A stretch of DNA of 64,000 nucleotides from Streptomyces sp. TLI_146 (GTDB lineage Bacteria; Actinomycetota; Actinomycetes; Streptomycetales; Streptomycetaceae): NCBI RefSeq assembly GCF_002846415.1, contig NZ_PJMX01000001.1:8556001-8620000 (forward strand), given 5' to 3'. Below the pieces are notes generated by a model. It ran no database searches. It was not told the DNA's origin and saw only the letters and a list, made by a program, of their open reading frames with translations. The translations under genes were made by a program, and so were the position numbers. How positions within the stretch are numbered: position 1 is the first letter of the stretch; each line of letters opens with the position of its first letter. Shown here in pieces: positions 15,678 to 24,609 of this stretch.

Positions 15678-16691
15678 ATGTCTCTCCAGTTTCCCCTCCA
15701 CGCCCCCCGTCCCCCTTGCGCCGACCCGCCGGACGGCACCCGGTCGCTCCCGGAGTACGACGGGAAGGCAGCCTTCCCGCGTGCGGGAACGGCCGCCGAG
15801 CGCACCGGCGGTGAGCGGCTGTCCCTGGCCATCACGGCGTTGATCGTCTTTCTCCCGTTCCTGGCACTCGGTCTGGCTGTCTGGCGGCTGTGGGGGCGCC
15901 TGATCGATCCGGCGGATGTCCTGATCGCCGCGGTGCTCTATGCCGTGACCGGCTTCGGCGTCACGGTCGGCTTTCACCGTGGCCTGACCCACAACAGCTA
16001 CCGGGCCGTCCGGCTGCTGCGCACCGCGCTCGCGGTGGCCGGGTCGATGAGCTTCCAGGGCGACGTGATCGGCTGGGTCGCCATCCACCGCCGCCACCAC
16101 GCTTTCACCGACCGGCCGGGCGATCCGCACTCCCCGTACCGCTACGGCACGTCTGTGTGGGGCCAGGTGCGCGGACTGGTGGATGCCCATGTCGGCTGGC
16201 TGTTCCGTAACGACCCCACGTCCGCCGCGCGTTACGCTCCGGATCTGCTGGCCGACCGTGACATCCGGGCCGTGTCCCGCGCCTTCCCGGCCCTGTGTGG
16301 ACTCACCCTCGCACTGCCCTTCGGCGCGGGGTGGCTGATCGGGGGCAGCTGGGTGTCCGCCCTGACTGCGCTGCTGTGGGCGGGACTTGTGCGCATCGCC
16401 CTGCTCCATCACGTCACGTGGAGCGTGAACTCCCTTTGCCATGTGATCGGGGAGCGCCCGTTCCGTACCCGCCGCTACGACCGCGCCACCAACCTCTGGC
16501 CCTTGGCGCTGCTCTCGTTCGGCGAGAGCTGGCACAACCTGCACCACGCCGACCCCACCTGCGCCCGGCACGGCGTCGACCGTGGACAACTGGACGCGTC
16601 CGCCGCCGTGATCCGCCTCTTCGAACGCCTCGGCTGGGTCAGGGACGTGCGCTGGCCCCTTCCGGACCGTATCGCCGCCCGCCGCGCGTGA
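15678..16691 (+). CDS. Acyl-CoA / fatty acid delta-9-type desaturase
   Basis: The protein has 338 residues and starts at ATG 15678. It is a membrane-bound di-iron desaturase with four hydrophobic helices in two pairs. All three histidine boxes are present: GFHRGLTH (HxxxxH) after the second helix, IHRRHHAF (HxxHH), and WHNLHHADP (HNxHH) near the C-terminus. FRTRRYDRATN before the third box is also conserved. It would introduce a double bond into acyl-CoA or phospholipid acyl chains and so adjust membrane fluidity. The DUF5994 gene follows 33 bp later on the same strand, suggesting one unit. Length and boxes are normal for actinobacterial DesA3-like enzymes. Confidence 0.9.
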   Translation: MSLQFPLHAPRPPCADPPDGTRSLPEYDGKAAFPRAGTAAERTGGERLSLAITALIVFLPFLALGLAVWRLWGRLIDPADVLIAAVLYAVTGFGVTVGFHRGLTHNSYRAVRLLRTALAVAGSMSFQGDVIGWVAIHRRHHAFTDRPGDPHSPYRYGTSVWGQVRGLVDAHVGWLFRNDPTSAARYAPDLLADRDIRAVSRAFPALCGLTLALPFGAGWLIGGSWVSALTALLWAGLVRIALLHHVTWSVNSLCHVIGERPFRTRRYDRATNLWPLALLSFGESWHNLHHADPTCARHGVDRGQLDASAAVIRLFERLGWVRDVRWPLPDRIAARRA

Positions 16692-16724
16692 ATCCGAGCG
16701 ACCCCGTCCCGTTCAGGAGTTCCC

Positions 16725-17327
16725 ATGACCCTTGCCCCGCCCCCGTCGCCTTCGCCTTCTCTTGCCTCGTCATCCGCCGTCCGCCTGCGCCTGGTGTCCC
16801 AGCTGGAACAGGGCCACGTGCCCCGGCGTATCGACGGTGCATGGTGGCCCCGCTCGTCCGACCTGGTGTCCGAACTGCCTAGGCTGCTGGGTGCGTTGCC
16901 GCACGCATGGGGACAGGTCACCAGCGCGCTCGTGGACGCGGCCGCGTGGTCCCCGTTCCCGGGTCGGCTGCTCGTCGCCAACCAGGTGGTAAGCCTGCGC
17001 CGGACAACCACCCAGCGGTCCCCGTCCACCGTCTGCCTGCTGGCGCCCGGCCGCGGGCGGTGGGACCTGCTGGTCGTGCCGCCCACTGCCACGGATGCGG
17101 AGGCCGGGCGGCTCATGGAGATTCTCGCCACCGCTTTGAAGGACGGCAAGGACAGCGTGGTATCGGGACTCGCGGCCAGTCCGTCGGCGACCGGTCCCGG
17201 TCCGGCGCATGACGCGATGGTCATGGCCGTCCAGGATGGCAACGCCGTCTCGGCCGATCGGATTCTGGCCGTCACCGGTATCGACCCGGCCGACCGGACC
17301 GGCGTATCCCGGAGTTCTCCCGACTAG
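16725..17327 (+). CDS. DUF5994 protein
   Basis: The protein has 200 residues. ATG 16725 follows CAGGAG. The domain spans residues of about 18-145: RLRLVSQLEQGHVPRRIDGAWWPRS, LVSELPRLLGALPHAWGQVTSA, then GRGRWDLLVVPPTATDAEAGRLM. The family is actinobacterial with no known activity. The conserved GAWWPRS and WDLLVVPP blocks suggest a small barrel. The C-terminal 55 residues are variable. It lies 33 bp behind the desaturase gene, and a truncated paralogue lies just before that gene at 14764-15189, so the desaturase is bracketed by two DUF5994 copies. Confidence 0.85.
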   Translation: MTLAPPPSPSPSLASSSAVRLRLVSQLEQGHVPRRIDGAWWPRSSDLVSELPRLLGALPHAWGQVTSALVDAAAWSPFPGRLLVANQVVSLRRTTTQRSPSTVCLLAPGRGRWDLLVVPPTATDAEAGRLMEILATALKDGKDSVVSGLAASPSATGPGPAHDAMVMAVQDGNAVSADRILAVTGIDPADRTGVSRSSPD

Positions 17328-17566
17328 ACGAACGACTAGGCGAAGTGGGGCTGCATCGCGCTCCGCCCCCCGGGGGACGGTGCCCGCACCGGTTTCCGCG
17401 CGGCCGGTCTCACCGCCCGCAGGGCCGGTCGGCGGACACGCGCAGACGGCGGCCCCGGAACAACGGGACAACCGGCCGACGCGGTGGACACCCCGGGGGG
17501 GGGGAGGATGGCCGGTGGCATGGGGTGTGCGTACTGGCGCCCACCTCGCCGCCGGCCAAGGGAGCC
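17328..17566. other. Short gap with a run of nine G
   Basis: No gene. A CCCC(G)9 tract lies near 17490-17505, between two converging genes. Confidence 0.5.
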
Positions 17567-17986
17567 CTACAAGTGCAGCAGCAGCTCCGTGGTCGCCCTG
17601 TACTGCCGCAGCGCCAGCCGTAGTTCCTCGGTCTGCACTTCGGTGCCCTTGTCCTGCCAGCTCGCGCGCAGGACGCGGTGCCGCTCCGCGAGGGTCTCGG
17701 TCACGCGGGTGACGGACTCGCCGAAGACGCTGTCGGCCTCCTCCACCGCCTGGCGCGGGCTCTCCACGAAGGAGCCGAGGGCCTGCTGGAGCGCCAGGGT
17801 GAGCTTGTCCCGCTCGCCTTGGGGGAGGAGCGCGGAGCCCGGGGTGCGGTCGGGATCGTTGCCGTTGGCGGCCGGCTCGTGCGGGGTGCGGGCCGGTCCC
17901 GTGCGGGGCCGCTGCGGGCCGCGTCGCGTCGCGGGGTCCTGGCGCTCGTCCTGAGGCTGTTGTGCGCGTTCCTGGTCGTACATCAT
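17567..17986 (-). CDS. Conserved helical protein of unknown function
   Basis: The protein has 139 residues. ATG 17984-17986 follows AAAGGAAAGTGAG. The first 60 residues are disordered and rich in Arg, Pro and Gln. Residues 65-139 are a continuous amphipathic helix bundle (RDKLTLALQQALGSFVESPRQAVEEADSVF, LAERHRVLRASWQ, TEELRLALRQYRATTELLL). The conserved-looking part resembles a Streptomyces hypothetical often found by stress-related genes, but I cannot give a function. It converges with the DUF5994 gene. Confidence 0.65.
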   Translation of the reverse strand: MMYDQERAQQPQDERQDPATRRGPQRPRTGPARTPHEPAANGNDPDRTPGSALLPQGERDKLTLALQQALGSFVESPRQAVEEADSVFGESVTRVTETLAERHRVLRASWQDKGTEVQTEELRLALRQYRATTELLLHL

Positions 17987-18597
17987 CCTGTCTCACTTTC
18001 CTTTGCGTGGCGTCGGTTCAGCGCCCCTGGCGCGCGTGGTCGCGATCGTCGGGGTGCCCATCGTGCCGGTCCGTGTCCGCCGCTGGCCGGGTCCCGGGTG
18101 ACGGTCCGCTGCCCGGTGACTCAGCGAAATGAGCGCGGGGGACAGCGTGTTGGCGTCGCTGCGACGCGGGTACCCACCGACGTTCGGCGGCAGCGCCTGA
18201 AGGTGTCCCTGGTCCTGCCGCCTGACTGCCTGAACCCTCCGGAAATACGGGATCAGGAGAAAACAACGTCCATGTGAGCGACGCCGGGCCTCCAGATCGC
18301 GGAGAGATCTGCTGTTTTCCGCGGGGTCCGGGCGAAGCGGGAGGGCTCATGCTTTCGCCCCGTAGGTCCGGAGTGACATGGCCCTGCGCCGTGCTGCCAC
18401 TCAACGCCTGCCGACGTCTGTTGTCAACGTCCTTCAAGGGCGGACGGGTTCGGGGTGTGGCCGGGGTCGCTCCGGGGCCTGCGGATTGGCCGGTACGTGG
18501 CCCGCTGTGAGGTATACGCGGTCGGTGCACAGGGCTACGCTGTGCGTGAGGCCCCGGTCCCTGGCAGCGATGTCCCATCCCGCTCCGGGAGGCCCGC
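17987..18597. other. No gene recognised
   Basis: 611 bp without a supported gene. Frames on both strands are basic or Pro-rich shadows. CTCCGGGAGG near 18580-18590 is the ribosome site for the small membrane peptide at 18598. Confidence 0.45.
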
Positions 18598-18756
18598 GTG
18601 TCCCTGCTGTTGTTCGTTCTCCTCGTGACTCTCTTCGGCCTCGGCTTCCTCGATGTGCTGTGGTGGGGGCCGCGACCGCGCTGGTCTTCGCCCTCGTCCA
18701 CTACGGCCGAGGCGGCGCCGGGCGCCGGCTACGCGGGAACGACTCGGGGCACGGGG
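18598..18756 (+). pseudogene. Small hydrophobic membrane protein, apparently frameshifted
   Basis: GTG 18598 with GGGAGG upstream starts LLLFVLLVTLFGLGFLDVLWW, the first helix of the small hydrophobic protein common in Streptomyces. In those proteins WW is followed at once by a second helix. Here that helix (VGAATALVFALVHYGRGGAG) is in another frame from about base 18660, so a single-base change appears to have broken the gene. If left unshifted, the frame continues through low-complexity sequence into the ANTAR gene. Confidence 0.5.
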
Positions 18757-18945
18757 AGTGTCGGGGTTACGGGATCGGCAGGGCCGGTGGGACCGCCGCT
18801 ACCGTCATCAGCGCCGGGGGCGGTGGATGCGCCAGGACCGCCGGGATCACGAGCATCACAGGTGACCCGCGCAATTGCCTGTTCAGGCATTCCGGAGCGG
18901 CGCAAGCCAGGCCGGGACGGAGAAACTCGGCGAGAGAAGTTAGCC

Positions 18946-19305
18946 ATGCAGCGGACGACCACGATCCACGAGGAGCGGTGGGACCTGAGGGCCCGAGCCG
19001 CATGGGGCGGCGCGTCCCCGGGGCCGGACGTTGCCGCGTTGCAGACCGAGCTTGACCAGCTGCGCCGGATGATGGCGGGCCGCGCCGTCGTCGACCAGGC
19101 GTGCGGCATGGTGATGGTGCTGACTCCGTGCCGTCGCGCGGCAGCACGGGGAATGCTGGTCGATGTCGCACGGCGATGCGATCTCAGGCTGCGAGAGGTG
19201 GCGACCGCCCTGGTTGCCACTACGGAGGGGGAGCCGCTTCCCGGGCAGATGCAGCGCGCCTTGCGCCGCGCACTGCGGCGGCTCCATGCGGCGGACCGGC
19301 GTTGA
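18946..19305 (+). CDS. Short ANTAR-domain protein 1
   Basis: The protein has 119 residues. ATG 18946 follows GAGAGAAG. A coiled segment (PDVAALQTELDQLRRMMA, residues of about 27-45) leads into an ANTAR three-helix bundle: GRAVVDQACGMVMVL, AARGMLVDVARRCDLRLREVATALV, and a C-terminal helix PGQMQRALRRALRRLH. ANTAR domains bind paired RNA hairpins and act as antiterminators. There is no GAF or receiver domain, so any signal input must come through the coiled coil or a partner. It is closely related to the gene at 19484. Confidence 0.8.
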   Translation: MQRTTTIHEERWDLRARAAWGGASPGPDVAALQTELDQLRRMMAGRAVVDQACGMVMVLTPCRRAAARGMLVDVARRCDLRLREVATALVATTEGEPLPGQMQRALRRALRRLHAADRR

Positions 19306-19483
19306 GCGGCGCACAGAGAACGTCCTGCCCGCCGAGGACGAGGAAGCGATCTTCAAGCGCTGGGGGTTGCCCCATGGTCCCGGTACGGCGGGCGGGAGGC
19401 AACTCGCCCGCCGACGCACGCCGACGGTGCGCCCTCGCAGGCGTAGGCCATGGCTCTTGTCACTGCGTTGTGAGGTAGACGCC

Positions 19484-19837
19484 ATGCCTGGAGCGACCAC
19501 CCCCTGCGAAGAGCGAAGACTCTTGACGGCCGGGGATTCGGCAAGGAATGTGGATCTTGTCGCCGAGGTCCTCGAACTGCGTTCGGAAAACGTGGAGTTG
19601 AATAAGGCGCTGTCGAGCCGAGCGGTGATCGACCAGGCGCGTGGCATGGTGATGGCCCTGGCACCGTGCTCCAGCGCGCCGGCCTGGGGTCTGCTGGTGG
19701 AGGTGTCGCAGCACTGCAACGTCAAGCTCCGGGAGGTGGCTGCGGCTCTGGTCGCCACTACGGAGGGCGAGCCGCTTCCCCGGCAGATGCAACGGGAACT
19801 GCGCCGCGCGCTGAGGCGCCTCAACGACCGCCGGTGA
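19484..19837 (+). CDS. Short ANTAR-domain protein 2
   Basis: The protein has 117 residues. ATG 19484 follows GAGGTAG. Coiled segment VDLVAEVLELRSENVELNKAL, then ANTAR: SSRAVIDQARGMVMALAPC, LVEVSQHCNVKLREVAAALVATTEGE, PRQMQRELRRALRRL. It matches the gene at 18946 along its whole length, including the unusual PC after the first helix, so the pair looks like a tandem duplication. It has no sensor domain. Two GAF-ANTAR genes lie 3 kb away on the other strand, and hetero-association is possible but unproven. Confidence 0.8.
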   Translation: MPGATTPCEERRLLTAGDSARNVDLVAEVLELRSENVELNKALSSRAVIDQARGMVMALAPCSSAPAWGLLVEVSQHCNVKLREVAAALVATTEGEPLPRQMQRELRRALRRLNDRR

Positions 19838-20324
19838 GGGCGTGCGCGTGCTGCGGACGGCACCAGGAGTGGTGTTCCCCGTCCTCCGGTGTCTCCGTCC
19901 GGGCCGAACGTCGAAGGCCCTGCTCGGGCAGGCCGCCCTGGGGACCTCCAGCACGGGCCCGCTGTCCCGCTCGGCCCATGTCCGAGCCGGTCGGCGGGAC
20001 TGTCCGGGCCGTCGGGCCGGGTGATGGTGAGCCGGGTCGTGTGATGCCCTGTCGTGCGCTTCCCGAGCCGGGGGACAGCGCGTGCGGCCCGTCGTCGGAT
20101 CCCGGCTGCCGTACGTCGTCCACCAGCGCGCAAGAACATCAGCCGCGGCGTTTCTGGAGGTGGTGCGGCGGCTGCGGGGGCGCCGTCGTGGCCCAGCACA
20201 CCGCAGGACCTGCGGGACAGGCGTCACGCCCACCTGGCGACGGACGGAGATGAAGAGGCGGGGCGCCCGTTTCGCGGCACTGCCCCGGACCGCAACTGCG
20301 TCGACGGGCGCTGACGGCACGCGA
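19838..20324. other. No gene recognised
   Basis: 487 bp between the converging ANTAR and lipid kinase genes. Nothing protein-like or clearly structured. Confidence 0.45.
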
Positions 20325-21653
20325 TCAACGGCCGGCAGGCAGGTAGACGGTGAGTGCCCGGGGCCTCTTGTCGATGATGAGGGTGTCGGAGGCGGGGCCG
20401 ACCTCTCCGTCGCGGGTGTAGTCGCTCGCCTTTCCCACGCAGTCGATCCGCAGCCGGACAGCGGTGGTCTCCTGGTATACGCGGGAGCGGGCCAGGGTGC
20501 CGGTGAGGAAGGCGACGACGAGGCGGGTGCGGGCGAAGGGATGCTTGCCGTCAACGATGCGCAGGTCGAGGAGACCGTCGTCGAGGCTCGGCCGGTAGGA
20601 GGGGGCGAAACCGGGCGGATCGTAGCGGCTGTTGCCTGCGAAGAGCAGCCACAGCCGTCGGGGCTGTCCGTCGACGGCGACATCGATGGGGGTGCCGTCG
20701 GCGAGGACCCGGAGCAGGCCGAGGGCGAGGGCGGGCCATTTGCCCAGCGACGTCTCGCGGGCTTCGCGGGCCCGGACGAGCTCGGGATAGACGCCGATAC
20801 TGAAGGTGTTGAGGAAGTACGTGCAGTCCCCGTCGCCGGTGACGCGGCCGAGGTCGACGGTTCCGCCCCGGCCCGATTCGACGGCCTCGGCTGTGTCCTT
20901 CAGGGTCGGCAGTCCGAGATCGGTAGCGAAGTGGTTGAGGGTGCCGCCGGGGAACACCGCGAGCGGCAGATGGCTCTCGACGGCCAGCGCGGCCGCCGCG
21001 TTGACGGTTCCGTCACCGCCCACGACTCCGAGCGCTCCGCCACGCGCCCATACGTATGCGGCGGCCTCCCGGAGCGCGGTGTGCAGGTCCTCGCCGGCCT
21101 CGCACAGCCGTAGGTCCGCCCTGGGCAGGAGGGCGCGCAGCTCGACTTCGGTGACGGCTTCGCTCCCTGCGTCGGTGTTGACGACCACCACCAGGCCGTC
21201 GCCGGACGGAAGGGCGGGGACCGGGACCTTGGGGCGGGCGCTGTCGGCGGGCTCGTCCTGGTGCCGCGGCCACCAGTGGCAGGTCGCCGCGGCGATCCCC
21301 GCCCCGAGCGCGATGTCGGCCAGGACACGGGTGGGCGAGTGCACGCCTGAGAGGGCGACGCCTGCTGCGACGGGGACGAGGACGATCCCCAGTCCGGGAG
21401 CTTCCAAGGTGACAGCCGTCGCGAGGGTGGCAGCACCGGCCGCGCGGTGGGATGGTGACGTCCCGCTCGGTGGATGTCGCAGCGGCCGCCGGCGATCGAG
21501 GGCTGTGGTGGCGAGCCGGATGGCGGCAGAAGTGAGGACGAGCGAACCGGTGGCGCGCAAGGCGGACCGGCGAGCGCTGCGGTTGCCGGCCCGGACCTTC
21601 GCGGCCGCGAGGGGCTTCGTCGGTGCACCGAGTCGTGGTTCAAGGGTTCGCAT
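20325..21653 (-). CDS. PAP2-like / diacylglycerol kinase fusion
   Basis: The protein has 442 residues. Residues of about 40-135 resemble the second half of a PAP2 lipid phosphatase (RRRPLRHPPSGTSPSHRAAG, VALSGVHSP, VLADIALGAGIAAAT). The catalytic motifs are damaged: PSGH is replaced by PSGT/SPSH, and the SRxxxxxH block reads SGVHSPTR. Residues of about 150-442 are an intact DAGK/YegS lipid kinase: NTDAGSEAV, VVGGDGTVNAAA, FPGGTLNHFATDLG and DDGLLDLRIV. The usual actinobacterial fusion joins an active PAP2 to the kinase, converting phosphatidate and diacylglycerol. Here only the kinase seems competent. ATG 21651-21653 has a weak ribosome site. Confidence 0.8.
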   Translation of the reverse strand: MRTLEPRLGAPTKPLAAAKVRAGNRSARRSALRATGSLVLTSAAIRLATTALDRRRPLRHPPSGTSPSHRAAGAATLATAVTLEAPGLGIVLVPVAAGVALSGVHSPTRVLADIALGAGIAAATCHWWPRHQDEPADSARPKVPVPALPSGDGLVVVVNTDAGSEAVTEVELRALLPRADLRLCEAGEDLHTALREAAAYVWARGGALGVVGGDGTVNAAAALAVESHLPLAVFPGGTLNHFATDLGLPTLKDTAEAVESGRGGTVDLGRVTGDGDCTYFLNTFSIGVYPELVRAREARETSLGKWPALALGLLRVLADGTPIDVAVDGQPRRLWLLFAGNSRYDPPGFAPSYRPSLDDGLLDLRIVDGKHPFARTRLVVAFLTGTLARSRVYQETTAVRLRIDCVGKASDYTRDGEVGPASDTLIIDKRPRALTVYLPAGR

Positions 21654-21777
21654 GTCGGCCGAGTACCCCTGCCGGTGGTGAACAGGCCGGTGGTCCGCCC
21701 GGCGCTTCAGGTCTTCGCGCGGGGGCGACTGGGGGCAAGGTCGCGCATCGCGCGCACCACGCTGTGGGGAGGGTTTT

Positions 21778-22059
21778 GTGCCGTCGTTTCAGGCACAGGA
21801 GGGGGGACGGAACGCGGGTTCCGCGGCCAGGTCCGCCGAGAAGGAGACGTCGACCGCCGCCGGCCGGGCGGGCTTCGTCACGCGGGGTGTCGTGTACGTC
21901 CTCATCGGCGCCCTGGCCATCCAGATGGCCCGGGGGAGCGGTGGGGAGTCGGCGGACCGTCCGGGTGTGCTGGACCGGGTCGCTGAGCAGCCCTTCGGAA
22001 AGGTGATGCTGCGGGCGCTGGTCGTGGGCTTCGCCTCGGCGCGCTGGCGTCGCCTGTGA
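21778..22059 (+). pseudogene. Truncated DUF1206 membrane protein
   Basis: GTG 21778 follows GGGAGGG. The 93 residues hold the first of the three repeats of DUF1206 (AAGRAGFVTRGVVYVLIGALAIQ, DRPGVLDRVAEQPFGKVML, LVVGFA). Full proteins are about 270 residues with six helices. The expected GMALWRL is replaced by SARWRRL and a stop, consistent with a small deletion and frameshift. Nothing of repeats two and three follows, as the next gene begins from the other strand at 22074. Confidence 0.7.
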
Positions 22060-22073
22060 ACGGCGCCACACGG

Positions 22074-22790
22074 TCAGGGTGTCAGACCGGCCAGCGGCTC
22101 GGTGTCTTCGATGAAGGCGCGGGCCACGTCGGACAGGCGGCGATTGTGGGAGCGGGCGTAACCGCGCAGAGCGGTGAACGCCTCTTCCATGTCGATGCCC
22201 TGGCGTTCGGCGAGCTTCCCCTTGGCCTGCTCGATCAGTACGCGACTGTTGAGCGCGGCCTGCAGTTGCTCATTGAGGACCGTGGTGCGCTGGGTGGAGC
22301 GTTGCTGAAGGAGGCTGATGGTGGCGACGTCGGCCAAGGCCTGCGCGATGGGCGTGCCGACCGGGTCGAACGGGCCGGGGACGGCGCGGAAGAGGTTCAG
22401 CGCGCCGACGACCTCGTCCCGCAACCGCAGGGGCAGCGCCTGCACCGCGCCGAACCCGTGGAGCTGGGCCCGGGCGACGAAGCGCGGCCAGCGGGCGGTC
22501 TCTGTACGCAGGTCGGCGACGGCCACCGGGGTGCCCGTGCGGAAGCAGTCCAGGCAGGGGCCCTCATCGCTCTGAAGCTGGAAGAGCTCCAGCAGCCGCA
22601 CCTGTTCGTCCGAGGCGGCCATCACCCGCAGATCGCCGTCCCGGTCCGCGAGCAGCACGCCGGCGGCGCTCGCGCCGAGCATCCCGACGCAGCGGTCGGT
22701 CAACAGGCGCAGAAAGTCGATCACGTCGAAGTCAGCGACCAGATTGTCCGCCAACTCGACGAAAGTCTGGGCCAGGAGTTGCTCATTCAT
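22074..22790 (-). CDS. GAF-ANTAR regulator
   Basis: The protein has 238 residues; ATG 22788-22790 overlaps the end of the upstream GAF-ANTAR gene by 8 bp. Residues 1 to about 165 are a GAF domain (FVELADNLVADFDVIDFLRLLTDR, SDEGPCLDCFRTG, LPLRLRDEVVGALNLF). Residues of about 175-232 are an ANTAR domain (LNSRVLIEQAKGKLAERQG, EEAFTALRGYARSHNRRLSDVARAFI). Such proteins sense a ligand or redox state through GAF and bind nascent RNA to prevent termination. The EGPCLDCF cysteines could be a redox centre; that is inference. The overlap implies translational coupling. Confidence 0.9.
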   Translation of the reverse strand: MNEQLLAQTFVELADNLVADFDVIDFLRLLTDRCVGMLGASAAGVLLADRDGDLRVMAASDEQVRLLELFQLQSDEGPCLDCFRTGTPVAVADLRTETARWPRFVARAQLHGFGAVQALPLRLRDEVVGALNLFRAVPGPFDPVGTPIAQALADVATISLLQQRSTQRTTVLNEQLQAALNSRVLIEQAKGKLAERQGIDMEEAFTALRGYARSHNRRLSDVARAFIEDTEPLAGLTP

Positions 22791-23703
22791 CCTCTACACC
22801 CTTTGTCGATACTAGCTCTGCCGGAAGCGGACGGGGAGTGCGCCGCATCGCGCGTTCACTGGACCGAGCGAGTGGGTCACGGGTCCTCGTCAATCCGGAT
22901 CGGCCCCGCGACGGGGAGAAGCGGAGCCTTCGGGCCACCACGTCAGCGGCTACGACGGTCAGCCTGCGCCCCTGGGCATAGGCGTAGGCGCGCAGCCGGA
23001 TAATGATTTCGTCGATGCCGACACCGAGCTGGACGGTGAGCATGCCGGTGGCTTGGGAGATCTCCGCCCGGCGCCCGCCCAGGTCCGCGCCATGTCCCGG
23101 CGCTGCGGTGTCCGTCGGCGATGTGCCTGTGGCGCCGATCCAGGCGCCCAGCAGGACCAGCGTCGCGAACTCGGCGAAAGCCATGGCGTCGACCGGCTCA
23201 TCCGCGCCCGACCGGACCGGGCCCTGGGAGTCCAGGCCCAGGACTCCGGGATCGATCGCTCCTGTCTGCAGAAGGAGCGCGAAGACCACGAGCGCTCCGA
23301 CGGCCAGGGCCGCATCAGCGAACACCGGCCAGCGCTCCTGCAGTTCACTGGTTCGCGGGTCGGGAGTCAGGACGGCCGCGCTGTGCGTGAAGGCGTCCAC
23401 GCATGGCCCTTCACCTAGGGTGAGCCGCAGCGCTTCCAGTTTCTCGCCGACGTCATCGGTACTGCACAGCGGGTGGCCTGCCGTGGTCCGGGACATAGCG
23501 GAAGGCCCGGGCACCATCGACCGCAGAGGCATACGTTCGACGGAGGCAGCCGAACAGGTGGTGCACCACTCCGTCCACCAGGACTGGGGACCGCTCGGAT
23601 CCCTCCCGGGGGACGGCGCCGGGCGACCGGACGGCATGGTCCCCGCTTCCGTAGCCATCTTGTGTTGGGCAACCACAGGTCCGCCGGGGTCCAGGGCGTC
23701 CAT
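22783..23703 (-). CDS. GAF-ANTAR regulator with divergent N-terminus
   Basis: The protein has 306 residues as read from 23703. The GAF part is recognisable from about residue 70 (SRTTAGHPLCSTDDVGEKLEALRLTLGEGPCVDAF, WPVFADAALAVGALVVFALLLQTGAIDPGVLGL, LVLLGAWIG). The ANTAR part is at residues of about 212-262 (RRAEISQATGMLTVQLG, IIIRLRAYAYAQGRRLTVVAADVV). The first 65 residues do not look like the family, although CTTCSAASVER hints at a frameshifted original N-terminus. The true start is therefore uncertain. It is the first gene of a two-gene unit with 22074-22790. Confidence 0.75.
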   Translation of the reverse strand: MDALDPGGPVVAQHKMATEAGTMPSGRPAPSPGRDPSGPQSWWTEWCTTCSAASVERMPLRSMVPGPSAMSRTTAGHPLCSTDDVGEKLEALRLTLGEGPCVDAFTHSAAVLTPDPRTSELQERWPVFADAALAVGALVVFALLLQTGAIDPGVLGLDSQGPVRSGADEPVDAMAFAEFATLVLLGAWIGATGTSPTDTAAPGHGADLGGRRAEISQATGMLTVQLGVGIDEIIIRLRAYAYAQGRRLTVVAADVVARRLRFSPSRGRSGLTRTRDPLARSSERAMRRTPRPLPAELVSTKGVEDE

Positions 23704-23958
23704 TGCTCAGAATAGCGCCCATCCGTCACCAGAAGGCGGGCGAAAGCTGTCCGTTCTCCTCGGCAGGACCTCGGCAGCGGGCAGGCGGCAGTCGGTGGGC
23801 ATACCCGGTAGGTCACAAGGAACTTGGCGACCGGTACGAAGCGCGGCGACCGACGGTCGTCTGTGGAGGGCGGGTGGAGGCGGTGGCCCGGCAAGACGGC
23901 GTCGGGCAGCGCGACGCCCTGCCGCGCGATCGGCGGGACAGCCGAAGTCCGGGAAGGC
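23704..23958. other. Intergenic
   Basis: No gene seen. The promoter of the GAF-ANTAR pair probably lies here. Confidence 0.4.
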
Positions 23959-24141
23959 TCAGCGTCGGCGACCGCGTCGCCGGGGAGCCCATCCGGGCCC
24001 CACGCCGCTTGAGTGCACGGCGAGGAGGGCAAGTCCGACAAGCATGAGACTCGTCGGACTGAAGACTGCCTCGGTCGACGTCTCAGTCGCGTGGATGACG
24101 AAGGCGATGACGAAGAGCACGGCCGCCGCGAATGCCAGCAT
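23959..24141 (-). CDS. Small two-helix membrane protein
   Basis: The protein has 60 residues. ATG 24139-24141 follows AGGAGAAG at 5-nt spacing. Helix one is LAFAAAVLFVIAFVI, then HATETSTEAVFSPTSL and helix two MLVGLALLAVH, ending in basic PRRRGRRR. The pattern of two helices around an F/SPTSLM motif is a common short actinobacterial membrane protein with no known role. The frame extends upstream to 24216 but without a ribosome site. Confidence 0.7.
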   Translation of the reverse strand: MLAFAAAVLFVIAFVIHATETSTEAVFSPTSLMLVGLALLAVHSSGVGPGWAPRRRGRRR

Positions 24142-24609
24142 CTGTCTTCTCCTGCCGATGAATGGCGAACCACAGGCGTATCCGGTGGCTTGCCGACACA
24201 CAAGTTCCCCACGCAACCTTGATCATGCGTGCGCGGCACCAACCACACGGGCGGCCGTCCCGACGGATCAATTCAGAGGCGGTCGAACCAGGGGACCAGG
24301 GGAGGCGTGCGCATCCGGGCCGCGATGCCCCCTGCGGCCTGGTCGGCGGTCGTATCGAGGCGGCCGGTCCCAGAGCGCGCGACGATCAGCACGCGCTCGG
24401 TGCCTCCCAGGGGATGGTCGCGCCCCGCCACGCGGATGCGCCGCGGGGGCAGCTCAGCCGGGCAACGACGTGGTGTCGGCCGCTGCCGAAGAGCCCGGTC
24501 CGGGTGCGCGCCCGGACCGGCAGTCGCCCTGGCTACGAGCGCATTATCCGAGCGGAGGGCTTCTGTACTCCCGGATGTGTGGTAAACAGGGAGTAATCAA
24601 AGGGGTACT
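24142..24609. other. Intergenic with one coding-like fragment
   Basis: On the minus strand from about 24450 to the stop at 24272-24274 a frame reads RIRVAGRDHPLGGTERVLIV and ends in PPLVPWFDRL. It looks like the C-terminal part of an unidentified small protein. No start or ribosome site was found. AAAGGGG before 24610 serves the next gene. Confidence 0.35.
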
